Assembly: GCA_025964575.1 (NCBI GenBank) | Contig: JAOPYO010000195.1 | Coordinates: forward strand, 1-64,000 | Direction: 5' to 3' | Length of the DNA: 64,000 bases | From: Actinomycetes bacterium | GTDB taxonomy: Bacteria; Actinomycetota; Actinomycetes; Streptosporangiales; Streptosporangiaceae | Made by a program: the position numbers and the translations under genes | Shown here: one piece after another, positions 17,934 to 25,700 of the stretch | How the letters are laid out: every line of letters starts with the position of its first letter | How positions within the stretch are numbered: the first letter of the stretch is position 1 | The notes under the pieces: generated by a model | The model's input: only the letters and a program-made list of their open reading frames with translations | Told to the model about the DNA's origin: nothing | The model's database searches: none

Positions 17934-18881
17934 CTAGAGGATCGTCGGGACGCGGGGCAGCGGGTGCCAGGCGGGGCGGGTGGCGCCGACGAACGCGCGG
18001 CGATAGTAGTTGTCGAACCGCGCCACCCGGACGTGGTCGCCGGTGTGCGGCGAGTGGATGAACCGGCCATGGCCCACGTACATCCCGACGTGCCCGAGTC
18101 CGTTGAAGAACACCAGGTCTCCCGGCCGTAGGCGGTGCGACGAGATGTGCGTGCGGATGGTGTGGAACTGCGTGCTGGCCATCCGGGCCAGTCGTACGCC
18201 CGCGTGCCGCCAGGATTGCTGGACGAGACCGGAGCAGTCGAAGCCCCCTCTGCCGGTGCCACCGAAGACGTAGGGCCTGCCGCGTTGGCTGTAGGCGTAG
18301 CGCACCGCGCGGGACGCTCGGGCCTTCCAGCCGGCGATCAGTTTGGCCCGGCGATGGCGGACCTTCTCCTGGACCAGTGCCAGCCGCAGCGCTCGGCGCT
18401 GTGGCGGGCTTGGCGGGGCGTGCCGGCCATGCGAGGTGTGCGAGGTGTGCGAGGTGTGTCGGCTGTGCAGGCTCTGCGGGACGTGCCAGCCGTCCGGGCC
18501 TTGCGGGCCTTGCGGGTCTTGCGGGCTGTGCGGGTCTTGCGGGCTGTGCGGGAGGTACCAGCCGTCGGAGCTTTGCGGGTCTTGTGGACTTTGCAGGACG
18601 GACAGGTCCTGCGGACTATCCGGGTCGGTGAGGTCCTCTGGGTCCTGCGGGCCGGGTATCCCCTGCGGGTCGCGCAGGCCGCGTAGGCGGTGTAATCCGG
18701 GTAGGCCCCGCAGATCTCGCGGGCCAGGGATGCCCTGCAGAGCCCTACCGGCCTGTTGCGCCATGGTTCGAGCATGTTCTTCCGCTTGGAACTGTGTGTC
18801 GGCGAACGCCGTGGCCGACGCCGCCATGAGAGCCAGTGTGAGGCTCGCCGTAGCGGCGGCCGCCTTTACCGGAACAGACAC
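17934..18881 (-). CDS. Secreted NlpC/P60 peptidoglycan hydrolase with collagen-like repeat linker
   Basis: Probably a D,L-endopeptidase cutting peptidoglycan stem peptides outside the cell. The 315-residue precursor has a signal peptide (VPVKAAAATASLTLALMAAS, cleavage near AFA), then a Gly/Pro/Asp/Gln-rich stretch of about 110 residues built from short repeats such as GIPGPQDPEDL and SPQDPHSPQDP. The NlpC/P60 domain (about 200-315) has the catalytic Cys in FDCSGLVQQSW and His in GHVGMYVGHGRFIHSP. GTG at 18881 has AAGGAGGAG six bases upstream. The linker DNA is a 9-bp minisatellite (see repeat at 18428). No c-di-AMP riboswitch consensus was found in its leader. Confidence 0.88.
   Translation of the reverse strand: MSVPVKAAAATASLTLALMAASATAFADTQFQAEEHARTMAQQAGRALQGIPGPRDLRGLPGLHRLRGLRDPQGIPGPQDPEDLTDPDSPQDLSVLQSPQDPQSSDGWYLPHSPQDPHSPQDPQGPQGPDGWHVPQSLHSRHTSHTSHTSHGRHAPPSPPQRRALRLALVQEKVRHRRAKLIAGWKARASRAVRYAYSQRGRPYVFGGTGRGGFDCSGLVQQSWRHAGVRLARMASTQFHTIRTHISSHRLRPGDLVFFNGLGHVGMYVGHGRFIHSPHTGDHVRVARFDNYYRRAFVGATRPAWHPLPRVPTIL
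18428..18680. repeat. 9-bp minisatellite inside the NlpC/P60 gene
   Basis: Plus-strand reading shows GTGCGAGGT repeated in tandem at 18428-18458, then degenerate 9-mers of the form CTTGCGGGC/T or CTGTGCGGG to about 18560 and looser units beyond. Each unit is three codons, so length changes by whole units keep the frame. It encodes the Ser/His/Thr and Pro/Gln/Asp-rich linker on the minus strand. Confidence 0.8.
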
Positions 18882-19043
18882 CTTGCACTCCTCCTTGGTG
18901 AACCAATGAAGATCACTAGGCGTGTCTCTACCCCACTCTCCGTAATTACACGCGCGTATTTCTCGGCTCTGACCTGCGGTTTCGCGCAACTCGTACTGAT
19001 TGATGGGTAACTCTGACGGCAGGCCGAACCACTACCCGGGAAG

Positions 19044-19063
19044 CCGCATCTCACTGAATGCGG
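19044..19063. other. Hairpin in NlpC/kinase divergent region
   Basis: CCGCAT (19044-19049), eight bases, ATGCGG (19058-19063), in the 240-bp gap between the divergent NlpC/P60 and kinase genes, about 60 bases before the kinase ATG. It could be an operator or a leader hairpin; nothing decides between these. Confidence 0.35.
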
Positions 19064-19122
19064 GACCAACCGGGCACCCTTGACCGGCGGGCTCGCGAGA
19101 CCCCCGAGAGGAGCGGTCCGTC

Positions 19123-20838
19123 ATGCAGGCGACGACCGTGGACCGGATGGCCGGGACACCGCTGCACGCAGGCGACCCGCGACGGCTGGGACCGTATGAG
19201 CTGCTTTCCCGGCTGGGCACCGGAGGCCAGGGGGCGGTCTTCCTGGGCCTGGCGAAGGACGACCATCGTAGCGGAGGCACCTCCGGCAAGCGGGTCGCGA
19301 TCAAGCTGCTGCACGCCGACCTGACCGAGAACCCCGCGGCGCGCGCCCGGTTCGTTCGGGAGGCGGCGGCGGCCAAGAAGGTCGCGCGGTTCTGCGCCGC
19401 CCAGGTGCTGGACGCCGACGTGGAGGGCGACCGCCCGTACATCGTGAGTGAGTACGTCGAGGGACCCTCGCTGGGCCAACTGGTCAAGGATCGGGGCCCG
19501 GTCAGCGGGGGAGCGCTGGAGCGGCTGGCGATCGGCACCGCGACCGCGCTGGTGGCGATTCACCAGGCGGGCATCGTGCACCGTGACCTCAAGCCCGCCA
19601 ATGTGCTGGTGGCCCAGGACGGCCCGCGGGTCATCGACTTCGGGATCGCCAAGGCACTGGACGGCACCGCGACGGTGTCCAGCCGGGTCGTCGGCACCCC
19701 CGCGTACATGGCTCCGGAGCAGTTGCAGGGTGTCTCGATCGGCCCGGCCGTCGACGTCTTCGCCTGGGGCGCGCTGATGACCTTCGCCGCGACCGGTCTT
19801 CCACCGTTCGGGATGGACTCGATCCCTCTGGTCGTCAACCGGATCCTCAACGCCGATCCTCAGCTGGGAGGGCTGTCCGGGTCGTTGCGGGAGCTGGTGA
19901 GCGACTGCTTGGCCAAGGACCCGGCCCGACGCCCGACGGCACGCCGGATCCTGCTGCGGCTGCTCGGCCAGGAAACGGGCGTGGTGCCCCTGACCGGCCC
20001 CGACATGGTCGGTACCGAGGTCCTGCAACAGGCCGCGACCCTCGCCGCGACGCGATTCCCGCTCCCCGCTCCGGTGGCGCGGTCCTCGTTCGAGGGTGAG
20101 GCGATACCGCCCGCCGCGGCAGCGCCGTACGACGCGACGCGGGCCATGGCGGGCGCGCCGTACGACGGGACGAAGTCCATGCCGTACGACGGCGCGACGC
20201 AGTCCCACGAGTACGGATTGCCGCCGGTGGCCGATTTCCCACAGGCGGGGTACGCGCCGCAGCGCCGCAGGGGCAGAGGACTGGTGGCTCTCGCCTGCGC
20301 AGGTGGAGCGGCGGCCTTGGCAGTGGCGGGAGCACTTCTGCTGTCGTCCCAAAGCCCGGTGCTGCACGTGAAGGACATGGGATCGACGTCCAAGCCGAGC
20401 GGCTCGGTCTCGGGCAACGCCGGCGGTGGGACCGACTCGGCGCCACGGCAGCCCATCCATCAGGCCCCGCGGACCGGCGGGACCACCGGTGGCACGAACG
20501 GCGGGACCAACAGCGGCACGAACGGCGGCACCGGCGGCACCGGCGGCGGCACGTACGGCGGGACCAATGGCGGCACGAACGGCGGGACCAACGGTGGCAC
20601 GAGCGGCTGGACCAACGGCGGCACCGACGGGGGGACCACGGGCGGGACGAACGGCGGTGGGACGAGTGGGCCGACCGACAAACCGACCGACGGCACGACG
20701 AGCGGGCCGACTGACGGCACGACGAGCGGGCCGACCGACAAGCCCGGGACCACAGGCGGGACCACAAGCGGGTCGACCGGAACGACGAAGGACGGGTCCA
20801 GCCAGCCCTCGAACTGCGGATACACCGGCTGTACCTGA
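19123..20838 (+). CDS. Membrane Ser/Thr protein kinase with Gly-Thr repeat tail (kinase 1)
   Basis: Eukaryotic-like (Hanks) kinase, 571 residues. The kinase domain (about 20-280) has the glycine loop RLGTGGQGAVFLG, VAIKLL, catalytic HRDLKPANVLV, DFGIAK and GTPAYMAPEQ, all intact. A juxtamembrane region contains PYDGT/PYDGA-type repeats. One transmembrane helix (about 388-405, LVALACAGGAAALAVAGALL) is followed by a roughly 165-residue extracellular tail dominated by GGTN/GGTS repeats and GPTD repeats, ending in a CGYTGC pair. GAGGAGCGGTCCGTC precedes the ATG. It is a tandem paralogue of the next gene. No recognised sensor domain such as PASTA is present; the tail may contact the cell wall. Confidence 0.93.
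   Translation: MQATTVDRMAGTPLHAGDPRRLGPYELLSRLGTGGQGAVFLGLAKDDHRSGGTSGKRVAIKLLHADLTENPAARARFVREAAAAKKVARFCAAQVLDADVEGDRPYIVSEYVEGPSLGQLVKDRGPVSGGALERLAIGTATALVAIHQAGIVHRDLKPANVLVAQDGPRVIDFGIAKALDGTATVSSRVVGTPAYMAPEQLQGVSIGPAVDVFAWGALMTFAATGLPPFGMDSIPLVVNRILNADPQLGGLSGSLRELVSDCLAKDPARRPTARRILLRLLGQETGVVPLTGPDMVGTEVLQQAATLAATRFPLPAPVARSSFEGEAIPPAAAAPYDATRAMAGAPYDGTKSMPYDGATQSHEYGLPPVADFPQAGYAPQRRRGRGLVALACAGGAAALAVAGALLLSSQSPVLHVKDMGSTSKPSGSVSGNAGGGTDSAPRQPIHQAPRTGGTTGGTNGGTNSGTNGGTGGTGGGTYGGTNGGTNGGTNGGTSGWTNGGTDGGTTGGTNGGGTSGPTDKPTDGTTSGPTDGTTSGPTDKPGTTGGTTSGSTGTTKDGSSQPSNCGYTGCT
20470..20790. repeat. Coding tandem repeat, Gly-Gly-Thr-Asn/Ser units
   Basis: Roughly 12-bp units such as GGCACGAACGGC and GGGACCAACGGC repeat through 20470-20670, followed by units of GGGCCGACCGAC type. 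It encodes the extracellular tail of kinase 1 as GGT(N/S) and GPTD repeats; the reverse strand is equally open, an effect of the composition. Confidence 0.8.
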
Positions 20839-20942
20839 TCGGCCCGGGAGCGCATCAGGTCGATCGCACCAAAAGGCATCTAACGCTCATCGGTTGCGCG
20901 TCGTACGCTCGAGCTCACTGACTGCGGAGGGAGCGGTCCGCC

Positions 20943-22592
20943 ATGGACGACGGGGTTCCGGATGGTGTCACCACCCCCTTGCAGCCGGGTGATCCGCGGC
21001 GGCTCGGGGCGTACGAGCTGCTCGGCCGGCTGGGGGTGGGCGGCCAGGGTGCTGTCTTCCTGGGCACGACGGGAATCGGCCAGCAGGTCGCCATCAAGCT
21101 GCTGCACCCCGAGCTGCTGGACAACACCGCGGCGCGGGGCCGGTTCATCCGGGAGGCGATCGCGGCCAAGAAGGTCGCCCGCTTCTGCGCAGCCCAGGTG
21201 CTGGACGTGGACATGGCGGGTGACCGCCCCTACATCGTGAGTGAGTACGTCCCCGGCCCCTCGCTGCAGGCCGTCGTCGCGGAGCAGGGGCCGATCACCG
21301 GGGGAGCATTGGACCGGCTGGCGATCGGCATCGCCACCGCTCTGGTGGCCATCCACCAGGTGGGGATCGTTCACCGCGACCTCAAGCCGGCCAACGTACT
21401 GATGGGTCCTGACGGCCCAAGAGTGATCGACTTCGGGATCGCCCGGGCGCTGGACACGCCGTCCGCGACCTCCAGTCGTGGGGTCGGCACGCCCGGCTAC
21501 ATGGCGCCCGAACAGTTGCGCGGCGAGGATGTGGGTGCGGCGGCGGACATCTTCGCCTGGGGGGCGACGATCGGCTACGCCGCGACCGGACGGTCGCCGT
21601 TCGGCTCGGACTCGGTCGGTGCGGTGCTGATGCGCTGCCTCAGCGAACCGCCCGATCTCGCGGGACTGTCCGGGCCGCTGCGCGACATGGTCGACGCGGC
21701 GCTCGACAAGAACCCGGCGAACCGGCCGCCCGCCCGCGGGCTGCTGCTGCGGATGCTCGGCCACGAGGAGACCCAGGCCCCGGCGGAGATGATGGCCGAG
21801 GGCGCGACCATGGCGGCCCGCCGTACCCCGCCGCACGGCACCCCGGTTCAGCATCAGGCGCAGCCGTACGGTGGTCAGGTCGCGCCGGTCGACTTCTCAC
21901 AGCAGGAGACGCACGCGGCGGCACACGCGAGCACCCGGCCGCAGCAGGGTAGCCTCGACTGGCAGAGCACGTCTCCGGGAGCACCGGAGACGACCAGGCG
22001 GCGTAGGGGCCGGGTCGCCGCACTCGCGGTGATGGCGACCGTGCTGGTCACCGCGGCCATCCTGGTCGGCACCATGCTGGTGGCCGGTCTCGGTTCCGGG
22101 AAGGGCGGCGGCGGAGGCGGGACGACGACGGCTCCGGCCGGGGCCGTCACGTCGGGCGTCGACCCGAACGGCGGCGTCGTCCCCGTGACCAGCTCATCGG
22201 TGCCGGTGCGGTCCAACACGCCCACCGGCGGGACCACCTACAGCCAGGTCACCTGCTGGAACGGTACCAAGGCGGATTCCTATGATCAGTGCCCGGCCAG
22301 GCCCAGGTCGTCGTGCCCAAGCGGCAAGGTCAAGGACAGCAGTACCGGCAACTGCGTGCCCTCACCCTGCCCCGAGGGGACGACGCGGGGCTCGGATGGC
22401 ACCTGCCACAGCCCCGAGCCGTCCCACTGCGACCCACCTGGCGTGCTGCAGCCCGATCACAGTTGCGTAACACCGCCGACGGAGGATCCCTGCACATCGT
22501 CGAACCCGCCGTCGACCTGTGGCCCCCAACCGGGCACCACCCGTGGGCGGAACCACCAGCCCAAGCCGCAAACGTCCACCTCATCGCAGTGA
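20943..22592 (+). CDS. Membrane Ser/Thr protein kinase with Cys-rich tail (kinase 2)
   Basis: 549 residues, paralogous to kinase 1: RLGVGGQGAVFLG, VAIKLLHPELL, the shared AAKKVARFCAAQVLD segment, HRDLKPANVLM, DFGIAR and GTPGYMAPEQ. The single transmembrane helix lies about 358-380. The extracellular tail differs completely from kinase 1: a Gly/Thr/Pro spacer, then about 110 residues with ten Cys (TCW, QCP, SCP, NCV, PCP, TCH, HCD, SCV, PCT, TCG), resembling small disulfide knots. GGAGGGAGCGGTCCGCC before the ATG matches the kinase 1 leader, supporting tandem duplication. All catalytic residues are present. The ligand is unknown. Confidence 0.93.
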   Translation: MDDGVPDGVTTPLQPGDPRRLGAYELLGRLGVGGQGAVFLGTTGIGQQVAIKLLHPELLDNTAARGRFIREAIAAKKVARFCAAQVLDVDMAGDRPYIVSEYVPGPSLQAVVAEQGPITGGALDRLAIGIATALVAIHQVGIVHRDLKPANVLMGPDGPRVIDFGIARALDTPSATSSRGVGTPGYMAPEQLRGEDVGAAADIFAWGATIGYAATGRSPFGSDSVGAVLMRCLSEPPDLAGLSGPLRDMVDAALDKNPANRPPARGLLLRMLGHEETQAPAEMMAEGATMAARRTPPHGTPVQHQAQPYGGQVAPVDFSQQETHAAAHASTRPQQGSLDWQSTSPGAPETTRRRRGRVAALAVMATVLVTAAILVGTMLVAGLGSGKGGGGGGTTTAPAGAVTSGVDPNGGVVPVTSSSVPVRSNTPTGGTTYSQVTCWNGTKADSYDQCPARPRSSCPSGKVKDSSTGNCVPSPCPEGTTRGSDGTCHSPEPSHCDPPGVLQPDHSCVTPPTEDPCTSSNPPSTCGPQPGTTRGRNHQPKPQTSTSSQ

Positions 22593-22692
22593 TCGTCGGG
22601 ACAAAACTGGAAATCTCGCTAAGGTGGCGTGGAGTGGACCGCGCCACAATGGGGTGGCGTGGTGGCGGTCGCGTGCGTAAAACCTTACGGCC

Positions 22693-22723
22693 GGGCACGG
22701 CCTGTCTGCGGACAGTCGTGCCC
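22693..22723 (+). terminator. Hairpin between kinase 2 and gdh
   Basis: GGGCACG (22693-22699) pairs with CGTGCCC (22717-22723), enclosing CTGTC/GACAG with a TGCG loop. It is 100 bases past the kinase 2 stop and 57 bases before gdh, so it may end the kinase transcript or sit in the gdh leader. A direct repeat GGTGGCGTGG (22623-22632, 22653-22662) lies just upstream. Confidence 0.55.
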
Positions 22724-22779
22724 TTGCACGGGGATCCTTGACGCGGGTGGCCGGCGCGTCACTAAGGAGTGAGAAAGTA

Positions 22780-25700
22780 ATGGGCGGCAAGCTCGAAGCG
22801 GCGAAGGACGACCTGCTCAAACGTGCGGCGGAGGTCTGTGCCCGGACCCCTGGCACGGGAGCGGCCGACGTCGGGGAGGCGCTGGAGTTCCTGCGCCTCT
22901 ACTACCGGGGCGTGGCGCCGGAGGATCTTCTCGACCGCGATCCCGTCGACATCTGCGGCCCGGCGATGGCCCATCGGGTCCTGGGGGAGGAGCGGCCGCA
23001 GGGACGGGCCAAGGTGCGCGCCTTCACGCCCACCCTCGAGGAGTACGGCTGGGATCCCGGGCACTCCATCGTCCAGATGGTCACCGACGACATGCCCTAC
23101 CTGGTCGACTCGCTCACGATGGAGCTCAACCGGCATGAGCTGACCACCCACCTCATCGTGCACCCGCTGCTCGGCGTGGACCGCGATGTCGCCGGGAAGC
23201 TGCACGGATTCCGGGGCAACCGGGACACTGACCAGGACCTCGACGAGTCGTGGATCCATATCGAGATCGACCGCACCAGTGACCGGGAGCTGCTGGACCT
23301 CCTGGAGGCCGATCTGCAGCGGGTGCTGCACGATGTACGTGCCGCCGTCGAGGACGAGCAGAAGATGCGCTCGCTGGCCGGGGCCATCGCGATAGAGATC
23401 GCCGAACAGGCCCCGCCGCTGCCGCACAAGGAGATCGCCGAGAGCGTCGAGCTGCTCGACTGGCTGGCCGACGGCCATTTCACCTTCCTCGGCTACCGTG
23501 ACTACTCCCTCAGCGAGGACGGCGCGGCGCTGCGTACCATACCCGGCACCGGGCTCGGCATCCTGCGCGAGGACAAGCAGGAGTCCGACAGCTTCGCCGC
23601 GCTCCCGTCGGAGGTCCGGGCGAAGGCGCGTGAGAAGCGGCTGCTCATCCTCACCAAGGCCAACTCGCGGGCCACCGTTCACCGGCCGCACTACCTCGAC
23701 TACATCGGGGTCAAGAAGTTCGACGCCAAGGGCGAGGTGATCGGCGAGCGCCGGTTCCTCGGGCTGTTCACCCATGTCGCCTACAGCGAGTCGATCGCGC
23801 ACATCCCGGTGCTCAAGCGCAAGCTCGACGAGGTCCTCGCCCGGGTCGGCTTCACCCCGGAGAGCTACGACGGGCAGGATCTCATCGAGATCCTCGAGGA
23901 CTACCCGCGCGACGAGCTGTTCCAGACCTCGGTGGAGGAGCTGGAGCCCATCGCGATGGGGGTGCTGCGGCTGAGGGAGCGCCGCCAGCTCAAGCTGTTC
24001 CTGCGCAAGGACGACTACGGCCGCTACATGTCGTGCCTGGTCTACCTGCCGCGCGACCGCTACACCACCAAGATCCGGCTGCGCATCCAGGAGATCCTGC
24101 GCCGCGCGTTCGACGGTGTCGCCGTCGATTACAGCGCCCAGGTGTCGGAATCGATGCTGGCCCGCCTGCACGTGGTCGTACGGAGCGAACGTGGCAGGCA
24201 GCTGCCTGACGTGGACGCCGACGAGCTGGAGCGGCGCCTGGCGGGCGCGACCCGGTCGTGGGCCGACGATCTGGTCGAGGCGATCGTCGAGCAGTGCGGC
24301 GAGGAGGGCTCAGGGGTGCTCACCCGCCGCTACGGCGACGCGTTCCCCGAGGGCTACAAGGCCGACTTCCCGGCCCGTACAGCCGTCGCCGACCTCAAGC
24401 GGCTCGACCTCCTCACCGAGCCCGGCGAGACCACGATCAATCTGTACGAGCCGTACAACGCGGCGCCCGGCGAGCGGCGCCTCAAGATCTACCGGCTGGG
24501 GTCGCCCATCTCTCTCTCCCACGTGCTGCCGCTGCTGCAGAACCTGGGCGTGGAGGTCATCGACGAGCGGCCGTACGAGATCATCACCGCCGATCGCTCA
24601 CCGGCCTGGATCTACGACCTGGGCCTGCGGTATGAGCCGTCCCCGGACGTCGCCGACGACGAGGTCAAGGGACTCTTCCAGGAGGCGTTCCGCGCACTGT
24701 GGCGCGGCGACATCGAGAACGACGGCTTCAACGCGCTGGTCCTGCACGTCGGCCTGACCTGGCGGGAGGCGATGGTGCTGCGGGCGTACGCCCTGTACCT
24801 GCGCCAGACCAGGACCTCCTTCAGCAAGCGCTACATGGAACAGGTGCTGCTCCGCAACGCCTCCCTCACCCGCCTGCTCGTGCGGTTCTTCGAGAGCCGA
24901 ATGGACCCGAGCCTGGCCCATGGTGAGGACGAGCGCAGCGCCGGTATCGCGGAGGAGATCGAGGGCAAGCTCGACGAGGTCGCCAGTCTGGACGAGGATC
25001 GGATCCTGCGCGCCTACAACGCCATGATTCGCGCCACCCTGCGCACGAACCTCTACCAGAACAAGCCGTACCTCTCGATCAAGTTCGACCCGCAGCAGAT
25101 CCCCGACCTGCCCCAGCCGCGGCCCAAGTACGAGATCTTCGTCTACTCGCCTCGGGTCGAGGGCGTGCACCTGCGCTTCGGCTCGGTGGCGCGCGGTGGA
25201 CTGCGCTGGTCGGACCGGCGGGAGGACTTCCGCACCGAGATCCTCGGCCTGGTCAAGGCGCAGGCGGTGAAGAACACCGTCATCGTGCCGGCCGGCGCCA
25301 AGGGCGGTTTCGTCGGCAAGAAGCTGCCCGACCCGAGCGACCGCGACGCCTTCATGAAGGCGGGCATCGAGTGCTACAAGGAGTTCATCTGCGGGCTCCT
25401 CGACATCACCGACAACCTGGTGAACGGTCAGGTCGTGCCCGCGCCCGACGTCGTACGCCATGACGGCGACGACACCTATCTGGTGGTCGCGGCGGACAAG
25501 GGCACCGCGACGTTCTCCGACATCGCCAACGAGGTCGCGGCGTCGTACGGCTTCTGGCTCGGCGACGCGTTCGCCTCCGGCGGATCTGTCGGCTACGACC
25601 ACAAGGCCATGGGCATCACAGCGCGCGGCGCCTGGGAATCGGTGAAATACCACTTCCGCTCGCTCGGCAAGGATGTGCAGAACGAGGACTTCACCGTCGT

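Noticed and set aside
18428..18480. CRISPR array
   Set aside because: The direct repeats are 9 bp with no spacers and lie inside a coding region.
18338..18909. Long overlapping open frames on both strands in the NlpC/P60 repeat region
   Set aside because: They result from the 9-bp repeats being stop-free in several frames; only the minus-strand frame has a signal peptide, ribosome-binding site and catalytic domain.
18882..19122. Possible cyclic-di-AMP (ydaO) riboswitch before the NlpC/P60 gene
   Set aside because: Such riboswitches often precede secreted NlpC/P60 genes, but the leader lacks the conserved pairing segments and signature sequences I know for this class.
19847..20879. Long minus-strand open frames opposite kinase 1
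   Set aside because: They are shadows of the GC-rich repeat-coding region: Arg/Ser/Pro-rich, without any domain or ribosome-binding site.
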